A DNA stretch of 64,000 nucleotides from Flavobacteriales bacterium UBA7666 (GCA_002483265.1 DLHO01000026.1:62001-126000); one strand, 5' to 3'; shown: positions 8,649 through 17,732, counted from the first letter of the stretch. The notes: a model not told the origin generated them from the sequence alone. Numbers and translations are program-made.

Positions 8649-9395
8649 ATGAAAAAGACCTTTATCTGCTTACTGCTGCTAATGATTGTAAGCAAAATAT
8701 CCTTTGGACAGGAAACCTTTAATTACCAATCCGACTTTAAGAATATCCTTGCAAAGACAAAAGACAAGGACGATAATCTTTCTTATGATAAACTTTTGAA
8801 ACGTTTCAAAGTTAATGATACAACCTTAACTCATTATGAAGTTTTGGCCTTGTTAATAGGGTTTACAGATAAACCGGATTATAAACCTTATGATGATTTG
8901 ACGAAGGAGCGAGAGGTGTATAAATTAAATGGTGAAGGTAAGTTTACAGAAGGGCTTGAGCTAGCGAATAAGTTTCTTGCAACACATCCTTTGAGTGTGA
9001 GTGTCCTGATTGAAAAATCGTATTCATTCAGCAAACTTGGGTCTAAAGACAGCGCTCAGTTTTATTTATACCAGGGCAGAAGGATTTTTGAAGCAATGTA
9101 TTTTAGTGGAAATGGGACTAAAAAAGAAACTCCAACTTTTGCTTTAGGCCCTGCAGACGGACAAGATTACATTACAAAATTTGTAGGTGAAAAAATCGGT
9201 TCAATGGGTTCCGGAAGTGATAATAATGGCAATTTCCTTGATATTCTTGAAGTGAAATTTGAAGATGGAGAATCAATTCAATTGTATTTTGTCATTCAGC
9301 ATGCAGTGAAAAAGATGTTTGGCGGTAAAAGTATCGAGGAAGCACTCGATGATTCGGATTCAAAGAAAAAAAAGAAGGATAGAAAAGACAAGTAG
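8649..9395 (+). CDS. DUF4919 domain protein, exported
   Basis: A 248-residue protein with an N-terminal signal peptide (KKTFICLLLLMIVSKISFGQ). The core (about 25-220) shows YDKLLKRFKVNDTTLTHYEVLALLIGF, YKPYDD and a TPR-like middle segment (FLATHPLSVSVLIEKSYSFSKLG), followed by DILEVKF near the end, typical of DUF4919, a Bacteroidota family of unknown function. The C-terminus is lysine-rich (KKKKKDRKDK). It lies 47 bp after the previous gene and 24 bp before a lipoprotein gene, so it may be co-transcribed with both. Confidence 0.78.
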   Translation: MKKTFICLLLLMIVSKISFGQETFNYQSDFKNILAKTKDKDDNLSYDKLLKRFKVNDTTLTHYEVLALLIGFTDKPDYKPYDDLTKEREVYKLNGEGKFTEGLELANKFLATHPLSVSVLIEKSYSFSKLGSKDSAQFYLYQGRRIFEAMYFSGNGTKKETPTFALGPADGQDYITKFVGEKIGSMGSGSDNNGNFLDILEVKFEDGESIQLYFVIQHAVKKMFGGKSIEEALDDSDSKKKKKDRKDK

Positions 9396-9419
9396 CAGAA
9401 ATTCTAAAATTACGAAGTA

Positions 9420-10067
9420 ATGAGATACTTATTTTTATTAGCAGCTATTGGCTTATTTGGACTTGTTTCCTGTTCTGGCGGATATGCTGTTGATTTCAGC
9501 GCGATTGATTTTCCGGGAACTTCAAAATTGGATAAAGATGGCATAGATTCAGTTTTGAAAGCACAGCATGCTGGTTTTATTGAAGAACCGGATGACTCCG
9601 TGAAAGTTGGAACAGATCGGAAAATATATCACTTTGGAGAAGAAGTCATTTTGAGCGTTACAAACAATAGCTCAGAGATCCAGTATTTCTATGAAGCGAA
9701 TGAAGACAGCAAACGTTACTTTGACGCTTTTCCGGATCTAAGTAAATCAAAGAAAGAGGAGTACGAAAAGAAATTAATTTCAAAAGATCCCGGAATTATG
9801 GGAGTTGTCTATTATCAGGATCCTTGTTTGATCAATTTGCGCATCGACGGAATGAATTCGGTGGTAGGATCCAAATTAGGTTTGGAAGGTTTTGACAAGC
9901 CTTTGAATCCGGGTGAATCGATGACTTTTAATGTGAAAATGCCCCGAAGACCAGGCTATTATCGGTTTCTGATCACGAGACATACTGCTTTTGGTAAATC
10001 TCCACTTTGGGAGTTTGGATCGAAGCTCTACATCATTTCCAATTCGTTTGAAATCGTTGATAAATAA
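9420..10067 (+). CDS. lipoprotein, unknown function
   Basis: A 215-residue protein with a type II signal peptide; the lipobox LVSC places the lipidated Cys at residue 19. The mature part has an Ig-like or beta-sandwich look (HFGEEVILSVTNNSSEIQYFYEA... LNPGESMTFNVKMPRRPGYYRFLI), reminiscent of immunoglobulin-like domains in bacterial envelope proteins. No family is recognised. It is 24 bp downstream of DUF4919 and 12 bp upstream of the next gene, so probably one operon. Confidence 0.7.
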   Translation: MRYLFLLAAIGLFGLVSCSGGYAVDFSAIDFPGTSKLDKDGIDSVLKAQHAGFIEEPDDSVKVGTDRKIYHFGEEVILSVTNNSSEIQYFYEANEDSKRYFDAFPDLSKSKKEEYEKKLISKDPGIMGVVYYQDPCLINLRIDGMNSVVGSKLGLEGFDKPLNPGESMTFNVKMPRRPGYYRFLITRHTAFGKSPLWEFGSKLYIISNSFEIVDK

Positions 10068-10079
10068 GTCACAAACAAG

Positions 10080-10757
10080 ATGATTCAGGTCTTTCACATA
10101 TTCAAAAAACACGCTCAAATTCTCAAAGCGGATTACACACCTGATTTGAGGAAGTCCTTTTTTGAATGGGAGGATCAGATGACCTCCCGCTTGGGGACAA
10201 TTCAGAACAACAAACTGCTATTACCTGCTGATCAAAAAGAAAGGATTAATAGTAACAGAATCGGGACTTTGATTATTCAGGATATTATCGGTTATTCAGA
10301 TAAGGGTGGAAGACCGGTTTTGGAAAGAGAAGTCAGAAAACTGGATTTTCCTGATTGGTACCTTGAAAATTGGTTGAAGCAATATCCTGAATTCATTGCA
10401 ATTAATAAGGAAGACCGGATCCGGCATTTTGAAATTTTCTCACTTGAAACTGCTCCTTCCGGTGAAATAGAACTCTTCTTAAGATATAATGAGTTGCATA
10501 TTGGAAGACCATGGAGAAAAGATTTTAAATTGTGTTCGTTGAAAATAGGACAAGCCGTTGAAATTCTAATTAATGGAAAATTGGATTTTACTATGACTGG
10601 TAGAAGGGAACGGAGTTATTCCGAGTTTGATTACATCATTCATTATTTGGGAGATGTTCAGACTATTGAATTTGTAGCAGAGAACAAGTTGGAAATGATG
10701 CGGGAGATACCGTGGAAAACCACAAAAAAGATAGATTTAAGAAAAGCTTTTTACTAA
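10080..10757 (+). CDS. hypothetical cytoplasmic protein, 225 aa
   Basis: No signal peptide or membrane helix. The sequence has many aromatic and charged residues (FPDWYLENWLKQYPEF; ELHIGRPWRKDFKL; WKTTKKIDLRKAFY). I do not recognise the family. Position between a lipoprotein (12 bp upstream) and an acetyltransferase (12 bp downstream) suggests it is part of the same transcript. Confidence 0.6.
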   Translation: MIQVFHIFKKHAQILKADYTPDLRKSFFEWEDQMTSRLGTIQNNKLLLPADQKERINSNRIGTLIIQDIIGYSDKGGRPVLEREVRKLDFPDWYLENWLKQYPEFIAINKEDRIRHFEIFSLETAPSGEIELFLRYNELHIGRPWRKDFKLCSLKIGQAVEILINGKLDFTMTGRRERSYSEFDYIIHYLGDVQTIEFVAENKLEMMREIPWKTTKKIDLRKAFY

Positions 10758-10769
10758 AAGTAAATCAGA

Positions 10770-11321
10770 ATGAACGAACTGACACTGAATACAGAAAGAT
10801 TGATCCTGAAGGAATTGGATTTAAAAGACCTTCATGACATTCATGCGCTTCATTCTTTGCCTGAAACAGACGAATTCAATACCATGGGAATTCCTGAGAG
10901 TATTAAGGTTACAGAGCAGTTATTGGCAGATTGGATCGGAATGCAGGAGCTTGAGCCACGGAGCCGCTACACGTTTAAAATTGAATCCGACAATCAGTTC
11001 ATTGGAATAATTGGCTTGAAGAACCTGGGAATACCCAATTACAGGTCCGGAGAAGTTTGGTACAAACTCCACAAGGATTTCTGGAACAAAGGTTATGGCA
11101 CCGAAGCCTTAAAATGCATATTGGAATTTTGCTTTTCAGAATTGAATCTTCATCGGGTTGAAGCGGGTTGTGCCGTTGAAAACATCGGTTCAATCAAAGT
11201 TCTTGAAAAAGCAGGGATGATCCGGGAAGGTAGAAAAAGAAAGAAATTGCCTATTCGTGGAGAATGGGTAGATAATTACTTCTATGCTATTTTGGAAGAA
11301 GATTTTCAACTTGGATCGTGA
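10770..11321 (+). CDS. GNAT acetyltransferase, RimJ/RimL type
   Basis: A 183-residue acetyl-CoA-dependent N-acetyltransferase. It begins with the RimJ/RimL signature ELTLNTERLILKEL and contains the acetyl-CoA loop region around VWYKLHKDFWNKGYGTEAL (Q/RxxGxG/A equivalent), then FCFSELNLHRVEAGCAVENIGSIKVLEKAGM, the standard motif B region of this subfamily. The substrate is unknown; relatives modify ribosomal protein N-termini or small amines. It appears to be the last gene of the 9.4-11.3 kb series. Confidence 0.9.
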   Translation: MNELTLNTERLILKELDLKDLHDIHALHSLPETDEFNTMGIPESIKVTEQLLADWIGMQELEPRSRYTFKIESDNQFIGIIGLKNLGIPNYRSGEVWYKLHKDFWNKGYGTEALKCILEFCFSELNLHRVEAGCAVENIGSIKVLEKAGMIREGRKRKKLPIRGEWVDNYFYAILEEDFQLGS

Positions 11322-11353
11322 TCTTTTTTCTTAAGTTCGTTAAAACTTTATAG

Positions 11354-11950
11354 ATGATAAAAATTGGCTTCAAGATCGTTCTACTGAGTGTTTTTTTATT
11401 CGGATGTGTTCAACAGAATGAAGAAAATCAGAATTCACAGGATATTTCATTGGATGAAAAATTGCTTGAGGTACCAGAAATAATTGAGATTTTTTTTGAG
11501 ATAAAAACGGAGGATCCCGACTATTTGAAATCGTTTCCGGATGGAATTATTCCATGGATTTCTATTGAAGATGCGAATAAAGAGGTTTCTCAGCTTATTG
11601 GAAAAGACGAAACCGTTCTAAAAGAGAATTTGGTTGATTTGACAATTGATTATCCACTTGAAAACCCGGTTACCGTTGAATTGAAATCAGATAAAAAATC
11701 TGGATTTACAAGATCCGAATTGATCTTAAAGATTCAGAATGAATATCAACGTATTTATAAGGAAGAAGAAGCATCTGCAAAAGAAAAAACAATGCCGATT
11801 GAAAAACGGGAAGGTTTGGTTAATCGGAATGCCACAAATGGCAAATACGGGATTTGGGGACATGATCTGGGGGATTTGGATTTGTCTGAAATAATTGTTC
11901 ATAGAAAACCCGGTAAGAAAACGCGATTGGAATTGTATGTTGAGAGTTAA
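11354..11950 (+). CDS. lipoprotein, unknown function
   Basis: A 198-residue protein with the lipobox LFGC (Cys at residue 18) after a short hydrophobic signal. The mature part is acidic, rich in Glu and Asp, and ends in a compact segment (GKYGIWGHDLGDLDLSEIIVHR). Not recognised. It lies 33 bp after the acetyltransferase. Confidence 0.65.
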   Translation: MIKIGFKIVLLSVFLFGCVQQNEENQNSQDISLDEKLLEVPEIIEIFFEIKTEDPDYLKSFPDGIIPWISIEDANKEVSQLIGKDETVLKENLVDLTIDYPLENPVTVELKSDKKSGFTRSELILKIQNEYQRIYKEEEASAKEKTMPIEKREGLVNRNATNGKYGIWGHDLGDLDLSEIIVHRKPGKKTRLELYVES

Positions 11951-12049
11951 ATTCTTCGACTAGCAAATTCGTTTTCTGCCAGTAAATGAAATTCCAACCA
12001 AAACCAAATTGTTGCATTTCATTCGAATAATAGCTAGTTTAATCCGGTA

Positions 12050-12874
12050 ATGAGCAATATATCCTTTCCTCATCCAAATAAGCTTCTGGTCATAGAACCA
12101 TTGGATTATCAGAATGCCTATGATTTTCATAGTGCGCACCGGCATGATTACTTTGAGATCATTTTGGTGAAGCAAGGAGACGGGCATCAATTCATTGATT
12201 TTACCCCAACAGGATTGAGGGCAGAAGAAGTGTATACCGTTTACCCCGGACAAATTCATTTGTTAAATCGCAATACAGCTCAAGGATTATTGATTCAGTT
12301 TCACAAGAATATCTTTGATTTCATCTTTCCAATCAAGCACCATCACCTGTATTTTCAAAATCCTCAGATTCACCTGAATTCAGAGTCATTTGCACACGTT
12401 TATGCACTTACGAATCGGATTTTTGAATTATGTCAGGTTCCGGATTTGAATCATTTGTCCATTCACAAGGCATACAGTTATTTGGAAATCATTCTCATTA
12501 CACTGATAGAAAACAGCAATCACTTAGTTGAACTGGACGATAGCAATTTTGTCAGTAAATTCCTTTCCCTCCTCAGTGAACACGCAAAGGAGAAAAGAAA
12601 GGTCTCTGATTATGCCGAAATGATGAATTACAGCACCGATAAACTGACTTCTTTATGCAAAAAGTGTTTGGGAAAAGCACCACTCAAATTAATTCATGAA
12701 GAACTGCTCATAGAGATCAGACGGATGATGGTGGTGAGTGATCTATCTTTAAAAGAGATCGCTTACGAGCTAAACTTCGACAATACTGCCAATTTCAGTG
12801 CGTTTATCAAAAACGCTACCGGATTCACTCCGAAGGAATTACAAGAGTCCTTGCAGTTTAATCAACATCAATAG
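12050..12874 (+). CDS. AraC family transcriptional regulator
   Basis: A 274-residue regulator. The N-terminal part has the cupin sensor look (FHSAHRHDYFEIILVKQGDGHQFIDF ... VYPGQIHLL, about residues 27-80). The C-terminal 90 residues hold the double helix-turn-helix of AraC proteins: VSDYAEMMNYSTDKLTSLCKK for the first, and LSLKEIAYELNFDNTANFSAFIKNATGFTPKEL for the second, which carries the conserved family signature. The inducer and targets are not evident. It is a single gene between a lipoprotein gene and a T9SS protein gene. Confidence 0.9.
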   Translation: MSNISFPHPNKLLVIEPLDYQNAYDFHSAHRHDYFEIILVKQGDGHQFIDFTPTGLRAEEVYTVYPGQIHLLNRNTAQGLLIQFHKNIFDFIFPIKHHHLYFQNPQIHLNSESFAHVYALTNRIFELCQVPDLNHLSIHKAYSYLEIILITLIENSNHLVELDDSNFVSKFLSLLSEHAKEKRKVSDYAEMMNYSTDKLTSLCKKCLGKAPLKLIHEELLIEIRRMMVVSDLSLKEIAYELNFDNTANFSAFIKNATGFTPKELQESLQFNQHQ

Positions 12875-12943
12875 GAAGAGTTCATGCTTTAAATTCATAA
12901 CTCTTTACGGCTTTTTCATAATAATAATTGATAATGAAGCACT

Positions 12944-12951
12944 TAACTTTG
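12944..12951 (+). promoter_or_regulatory. -7 promoter box TAACTTTG
   Basis: Exact TAnnTTTG match 27 bp before the ATG of the T9SS-tailed protein gene at 12979. Confidence 0.5.
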
Positions 12952-12978
12952 CTGTAATCACTTATAAATGATCTTACT

Positions 12979-13878
12979 ATGAAAACGATGAAACACAAAT
13001 TATTCCTGTTTGCATTTGCAGTGATACCACTCACAGGAAATACGCAGATAATGAATCTCGATTTTGAGACCTGGATTAATCCGGTGGATTCCACGACCCT
13101 TTTCAATAACCGTCCCGATAGTTGGCTCTTACTGACTCCGGGTCTTACAGAACCTTCTGACTTTGGTTTGTTTTACCATTCACCCGCAACAGATGCTCAA
13201 AACGGAAATTATGCTTTGAAGCTAAGTACCTGGTATTATTATACGAAAGATCAGGCGATTCTGTCGCAACCTTACACTTCACGTCTAAGCGCTCTAAAAG
13301 GATTTTACAAATACGAGGAAAACAGCATTGATGATGGAACGGATACCGTTGCAGATGTGGCACAAATCTCCGTGTTTATGACCAAATGGAATTCTGGAAC
13401 CATGCACAGAGATACTATTGGAACGGGGATTTTGGATTTAAATGCAGCAGCTAGTTACACCTTGTTTACCACTAATATTTCGTACATAAATTCAATAATT
13501 ATTCCTGATTCGATCCATATTTTAATAGATCCGTCTTTAGTGAGAAGAGGTCCGAATAGTGGGAATTACATCTCCATGGATGATGGAATAAGTTCCTTTT
13601 TGACTGTCGACAATTTATCCTTAATAGATGAAAATGTAGCAGGGATGAATGAACTTTCAAAGACATTCAAGGTATATCCCAACCCGGCAGAAGATTTATT
13701 GACGATCGAAAACTTCAAAGGTCAGATAGCGCTGAGCGACCTCAATGGAAAATTGATCCGTGAGCTTTACCTGGAAAGCAATCAGGCTTTATCATTGGAT
13801 CAATTAGATGCCGGAATTTATTTGCTTCAGCTGAATAATGAGAATCACATCCAAAATGTTAGAATAGTAAAAAAGTAA
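12979..13878 (+). CDS. secreted protein with T9SS sorting domain, unknown function
   Basis: A 299-residue exported protein. A signal peptide spans about residues 1-23. The main domain starts MNLDFETW, a common start of Bacteroidota carbohydrate-binding-like modules (PCMD-type, 'nldfE.w'), and includes DSWLLL, an aromatic-rich beta-sandwich and FLTVDNLSL at its end. The C-terminal type A sorting domain (about 225-299; FKVYPNPAEDLLTIE ... AGIYLLQL...VRIVKK) predicts type IX secretion. It is probably a surface adhesin or glycan-binding protein; the ligand is unknown. A clear terminator follows. Confidence 0.82.
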   Translation: MKTMKHKLFLFAFAVIPLTGNTQIMNLDFETWINPVDSTTLFNNRPDSWLLLTPGLTEPSDFGLFYHSPATDAQNGNYALKLSTWYYYTKDQAILSQPYTSRLSALKGFYKYEENSIDDGTDTVADVAQISVFMTKWNSGTMHRDTIGTGILDLNAAASYTLFTTNISYINSIIIPDSIHILIDPSLVRRGPNSGNYISMDDGISSFLTVDNLSLIDENVAGMNELSKTFKVYPNPAEDLLTIENFKGQIALSDLNGKLIRELYLESNQALSLDQLDAGIYLLQLNNENHIQNVRIVKK

Positions 13879-13923
13879 AACTTTTTCATAAGTTCATAGT
13901 TTAGGTGTTAAACGTTTGAATGC

Positions 13924-13956
13924 AAAAGGATATGGATGTCGAATCTGTATCCTTTT
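13924..13956 (+). terminator. intrinsic terminator
   Basis: AAAAGGATA (13924-13932) pairs with TATCCTTTT (13948-13956), followed by further T residues. It ends the transcript of the T9SS protein. Confidence 0.8.
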
Positions 13957-13994
13957 TTTGGGTTATATTCGTCTGGTCAATCTAAATTGGCAAG

Positions 13995-14621
13995 ATGAAA
14001 AAAGTACTGTTATTCTTGATTTTAAGTCCTCTGATTGCTTCTGCACAAGGAAAAACCGAAGTTGTCAATCTGGAGACTAACCAAATTCCAAAAAGCATAA
14101 GCTATTCAGGAAATATCAAAACTGCTGTCCGTTGGACGGATAATGCCGGAGATAACATCGTCATTACCACTGAAACCGGTGATAAGAAAAGCATATCAGG
14201 TGATTCGGAAGATTACAGAGATGCGGCTTTATACGCCTACCACTTTTTGGTTTTTGGAGATAGTGTCCGCCAAACATGGAAAGTCACAGATTTTATCAAA
14301 GAATGTCCCTTCGATATTGAAGCAAATTTCATCAAAAACACCTTTCAGGTTACGGATCTGAACAAGGATGGAGTAAGTGAAGTTTGGTTAATGTACATTG
14401 TAACGTGCACAAGTGATGTGAGCCCTGTGGATATGAAAATAATCATGTATCAGGGAATACAAAAATATGCCATGCGCGGTCATACAAAAGTGAAAGCTTC
14501 CCAGGATGAATTTATGGGAGGAGATTATCAATTTGACAAAGCATTCAATGAGGCTCCGTCTGAATTCAGGGATTTCGCAAAGAAATTGTGGAAAGCACAC
14601 CTCATGGAAAAGTGGTATTGA
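13995..14621 (+). CDS. exported protein of the M949_RS01915-like family
   Basis: A 208-residue protein with signal peptide KKVLLFLILSPLIASAQ. The core shows AVRWTDNAGDNIVITTETG, RDAALYAYHF, TDFIKECPFDI, VTDLNKDGVSEVWLMYIVTC, DVSPVDMKIIMYQG and KYAMRGHT. These motifs recall a Bacteroidota family named from a Riemerella locus linked to surface polysaccharide; that link is from memory and the direct function is unknown. VTDLNKDGVSEVW resembles a calcium-binding FG-GAP/dockerin-like loop. It is followed at 13 bp by a lipoprotein gene, likely the same operon. Confidence 0.72.
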   Translation: MKKVLLFLILSPLIASAQGKTEVVNLETNQIPKSISYSGNIKTAVRWTDNAGDNIVITTETGDKKSISGDSEDYRDAALYAYHFLVFGDSVRQTWKVTDFIKECPFDIEANFIKNTFQVTDLNKDGVSEVWLMYIVTCTSDVSPVDMKIIMYQGIQKYAMRGHTKVKASQDEFMGGDYQFDKAFNEAPSEFRDFAKKLWKAHLMEKWY

Positions 14622-14633
14622 ATTAGCAGCAAG

Positions 14634-15296
14634 ATGAATAGAGGAACAAGCCTTTTAGTTATTGGATTATTCCTGTTTTCCTGTAATTCTAATAATGGAA
14701 ATAAAACCGAAGCAACGGAAGAAAATAAAACAGCTGCTCCACTAAAAGTAGAAAAAGAGATCCATTTACCGGATGAGTTGAAAGCAGATGAAACTGATGA
14801 TGATCCATACTATCATTATCACACGATCCTAAAAAAGGAGTTTAATGATTCTGTTCTGGCAAATTTTTCAAGCCTGAAATCGAAAGATCGGTTTACATTT
14901 TATATGCCTGCCGGAAATATCGATAGTACAGAATCTGTAGTCCGAATTTATACGCATGAAGGTAATTTGATCTACGAGAAGAAATTTGGAACTCATGAAC
15001 TGATTAACGGATACGATCTCGAGTTCATAAAGAATGAAACCCAAATGCAAAAGTATGTACTGAAGCAGGCAAATGGTGTTTTGGATAAGTCTTCTTTTAC
15101 TGATTTGGATCGGGTTGAAGAGTATGGGATTATCGCTCAATCACAACCGGAGGATTTTGAGAGTTACGACACGTACGTTGAATGCAAGAAAGAAAAAAGA
15201 CCACTCTTTTGCATTGGACTTACAGAAGAAGATATCACATATATTGGCTTTTCAAAAAAACAAAACAAAGTACTGGATATCATTTATTGCTGTTAG
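14634..15296 (+). CDS. lipoprotein, unknown function
   Basis: A 220-residue protein with lipobox LFSC (Cys at residue 17), followed by a flexible Asn/Glu/Lys-rich linker (about 20-60). The folded part (about 60-220) contains YHYHTILKKEFNDSVLANFSSL and TFYMPAGNIDSTESVVRIYTHEG. No family is recognised. It lies 13 bp downstream of the M949-like protein gene and could work with it in the envelope. Confidence 0.68.
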   Translation: MNRGTSLLVIGLFLFSCNSNNGNKTEATEENKTAAPLKVEKEIHLPDELKADETDDDPYYHYHTILKKEFNDSVLANFSSLKSKDRFTFYMPAGNIDSTESVVRIYTHEGNLIYEKKFGTHELINGYDLEFIKNETQMQKYVLKQANGVLDKSSFTDLDRVEEYGIIAQSQPEDFESYDTYVECKKEKRPLFCIGLTEEDITYIGFSKKQNKVLDIIYCC

Positions 15297-15400
15297 CTAA
15301 ATGGTTCTTGAAAATAGAGTGAAATTAACTCAAAATATCTTCCTTTTTTCTTTAAGAGGAAAAAGTAAATTTCCTATTTTGTCGTATAAATCAATTCAAG

Positions 15401-15877
15401 ATGAAAAAGATTGTATTAATGATGATTGGCCTGGGGATAACTTTAGCAGGTCATTCACAAGTTAGTTCAAATACTAAAACTCAAAGCAAGATGAAGTTAA
15501 ATGCAGGAATAGTTACCGATAAAATAGCAGATACAAAAGCCTTCTATATGGAGAAATTAGGTTTCGGAGTGACTTTTGAAAACGAGTTTTATTTATTATT
15601 GCACACTCCTGATAAAAGTGCAGAAATCAGTTTTTTACTTCCAAATCATCCCAGTCAGCAAGCGCTGTTTCAAAAACAATTTACCGGACAAGGAATGTAT
15701 CTGACTATTGAAGTAGATGACGTTGATAAAGTTTACCAGGAACTAAAGAAGAAAAAAATCGAAATAAAGATTGAACTTCGCGATGAACCTTGGGGAGACC
15801 GACATTTTGCTATTCAGGATCCAAATGGAATTGGGATTGATATCGTTGAATATGCACCTCAGGAAACAGAGAAATAG
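15401..15877 (+). CDS. VOC/glyoxalase superfamily protein with signal peptide
   Basis: A 158-residue protein with a vicinal-oxygen-chelate fold from about residue 32 (MKLNAGIVTDKIADTKAFYMEKLGF ... YLTIEVDDVDKVYQELKKKKIEIKIELRDEPWGDRHFAIQDPNGIGIDIVEY). The DPNG(I)xI(D)I motif near the end is typical. Residues 1-20 (MKKIVLMMIGLGITLAGHSQ) form a convincing signal peptide, unusual for this mostly cytoplasmic superfamily. An internal ATG at Met31 would give a plain cytoplasmic form. Metal ligands at the first position are not obvious, so catalytic activity is uncertain. The substrate is unknown. Confidence 0.8.
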   Translation: MKKIVLMMIGLGITLAGHSQVSSNTKTQSKMKLNAGIVTDKIADTKAFYMEKLGFGVTFENEFYLLLHTPDKSAEISFLLPNHPSQQALFQKQFTGQGMYLTIEVDDVDKVYQELKKKKIEIKIELRDEPWGDRHFAIQDPNGIGIDIVEYAPQETEK

Positions 15878-15885
15878 CGGGATAA

Positions 15886-16122
15886 GAAGAAATTAGTTTT
15901 GCCGATTATTTAGGGTTTGGCGTATTCTGTGTTTGTTTCTTGATTTCGTTACTGGCTTTGATGGGAGGATTCGTTTGGGGCTTTATGCTCTACATCTTTA
16001 TGGCCATTCGAATTGGTGGACTGGTGATTTTGATTATGAACCTGAAAACAGCAACTGCCGCAGCCAAACATTTGAAATATAAAGAGCACTCGATTGATGA
16101 TTTGCTCGATTCGAAAATGTAA
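15886..16122 (+). other. small membrane reading frame, possible gene fragment
   Basis: The frame is open from 15886 and ends at TAA 16120-16122. It encodes about 60 residues if started at TTG 15940, with one or two hydrophobic segments (LLALMGGFVWGFMLYIFMAIRIGGLVILIM) and a charged tail (KYKEHSIDDLLDSKM). There is no ATG before Met 15961. It may be a small membrane gene with a weak start or the 3' remnant of a longer membrane protein gene. Not recognised. Confidence 0.35.
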
Positions 16123-16133
16123 AACCGGGATAA

Positions 16134-17117
16134 TTAAAAAAATACTCCATCCTTATTGTATCTTCCTTTGTATTCTATTGGTGACATCCCTGTGAATTTC
16201 CGGAAAACTTCACGGAAAGCTTTTACATCCGAATAGCCAACCTCATACATGATTTCATTCACTGTTTTGCGGCTGATTTCTAACGCTTTTTTTGCAGATT
16301 CAATTTTTACACGCTGCACATATTCGATAGGAGTATTACCTGTTGCTTTGATAAATCTGCGATCGAAATTCCTTCTGCCTACTGAAAATTTGGAAGACAA
16401 TTCCTCCATGGAAATTTTTTCCTGCAGGTTCTCCTCCATATAGGTTTGAACCTCTTTTATAATTTCATCATTGTGTTGTTTCTGACCCCTGAAAATAGCA
16501 AATGTGGATTGGCTTTTTCGATCGGGCTCTATTTGGAAAACTTTGGAGCAGAAAATAGCAGTTTCCCGGTCAAAATATTTTTCAATTAAATAGATAATCA
16601 AATTGAGAAAAGAATAGGCGCCACCATTGGTGTAGATTCCATGCTCGTCTGTAATCAATTGATCTGTTTGTAAATTTACCTTTGGAAATAAGTTTCTGAA
16701 GTTTTCTGCAGCGCTCCAATGTGTTGAACAACTTTTTCCATCTAATAATCCGGAAGAAGCCAATAGAAATGCGCCTGTGCAAATGCTTGCTACCTCGGCA
16801 CCTTCCTTATACTGTTTCTCGATCCATGGGATAAGTTCCTGATTATTCGCTAATGCTTCTCTGTAATTATGATTCAAAGAAGGAATAACGATCAGATTCG
16901 TTTTTGAGATAGATGTTACAGAAGTATGTGGTTTCACTGAAAATAAACCATCGTAAAAATCTACCTGATCGGAAAGTCCAGCCAACTCAACTTTGAATAG
17001 CGTTTCATTTCCTCTTTCTTTCCAGTAAGCATTCGCCCTTGAGAATAGTTTGTAAGTGCCGACAATACTGCTTAGGTTATTTTCTCCGGCAGGAACTAAG
17101 ATCGTCAAATGCTTCAT
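16134..17117 (-). CDS. GlxA-type transcriptional regulator (DJ-1/PfpI domain plus AraC HTH)
   Basis: A 327-residue regulator. The N-terminal domain (about 1-200) has the class I glutamine amidotransferase-like DJ-1/PfpI fold with Cys113 in the elbow motif ASICTGAFLLA. The C-terminal domain (about 225-320) is the AraC double helix-turn-helix: ISMEELSSKFSVGRRNFDRRF and TVNEIMYEVGYSDVKAFREVFRKFTGMSPIEYKGRY. Members often control detoxification or amine catabolism; the signal is unknown. It is divergent from the DinB gene at 17253 with about 135 bp between starts, so it may regulate that gene. Confidence 0.93.
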   Translation of the reverse strand: MKHLTILVPAGENNLSSIVGTYKLFSRANAYWKERGNETLFKVELAGLSDQVDFYDGLFSVKPHTSVTSISKTNLIVIPSLNHNYREALANNQELIPWIEKQYKEGAEVASICTGAFLLASSGLLDGKSCSTHWSAAENFRNLFPKVNLQTDQLITDEHGIYTNGGAYSFLNLIIYLIEKYFDRETAIFCSKVFQIEPDRKSQSTFAIFRGQKQHNDEIIKEVQTYMEENLQEKISMEELSSKFSVGRRNFDRRFIKATGNTPIEYVQRVKIESAKKALEISRKTVNEIMYEVGYSDVKAFREVFRKFTGMSPIEYKGRYNKDGVFF

Positions 17118-17129
17118 TGGATTTTTTTA

Positions 17130-17137
17130 CAAAGGTA
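17130..17137 (-). promoter_or_regulatory. -7 promoter box TACCTTTG (minus strand)
   Basis: Exact TAnnTTTG on the minus strand (CAAAGGTA on plus), 12 bp before the ATG of the GlxA-type regulator. Confidence 0.55.
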
Positions 17138-17208
17138 TGAAATCATCATGTCCAAATCAACCCGTTAGATTGTCTTTTTTACACCTTTTTTATTCCTGAT
17201 TAAGACTG

Positions 17209-17216
17209 TAAGTTTG
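17209..17216 (+). promoter_or_regulatory. -7 promoter box TAAGTTTG
   Basis: Exact TAnnTTTG match 36 bp before the ATG of the DinB gene at 17253; divergent from the regulator promoter at 17130. Confidence 0.55.
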
Positions 17217-17252
17217 TCGGAGAGAAAGTAATAACAAACTAAAAAAGAAGAA

Positions 17253-17732
17253 ATGAACGCAACTCAGACGATGGTTAAAATGACATTAGACAGATGGTAT
17301 GGCTCAATCAAAAATTTTGAAACGGCGCTAAACTCCATGACAGACGAGCAATTGCAGAAAGAAATTGCTCCAAACAAAAACAGGGGAATCTACTTATTGG
17401 GACATTTGATAGCCGTGCATGATGACATGATAGTTTTATTGAACTTTGGAGACAAACAATACCCTGAATTGGCTGAGCCTTTTATAAAGTCACCGGACAG
17501 AGCAATCAGTGAAATTCCTTCGGCCAAAGAGTTGAGAGCGTATTGGAGTAAACAAACGGAACTTCTAACTCAGAAAATCAATAGTTTACAGGCCGATGAA
17601 TGGTTTCAAAAACATACGGCCGTTTCTGCAGAAGATTTCGAGAAAGAGCCACATCGAAACAAACTAAACATCTTGGTCACCAGAACAACTCATTTGGCTT
17701 ACCATACCGGACAATTTATTTTGCTTAATTAA
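17253..17732 (+). CDS. DinB-like four-helix metalloprotein
   Basis: A 159-residue DinB/DUF664-type protein. Metal-site histidines appear as His51 and His56 in LGHLIAVHDDM and His147/His151 in HLAYHTGQFIL, the expected pattern. The protein is predicted to be cytoplasmic. It is transcribed divergently from the GlxA-type regulator, which makes it a candidate target. The reaction is unknown; thiol-dependent S-transfer is a possibility for this superfamily. Confidence 0.87.
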   Translation: MNATQTMVKMTLDRWYGSIKNFETALNSMTDEQLQKEIAPNKNRGIYLLGHLIAVHDDMIVLLNFGDKQYPELAEPFIKSPDRAISEIPSAKELRAYWSKQTELLTQKINSLQADEWFQKHTAVSAEDFEKEPHRNKLNILVTRTTHLAYHTGQFILLN

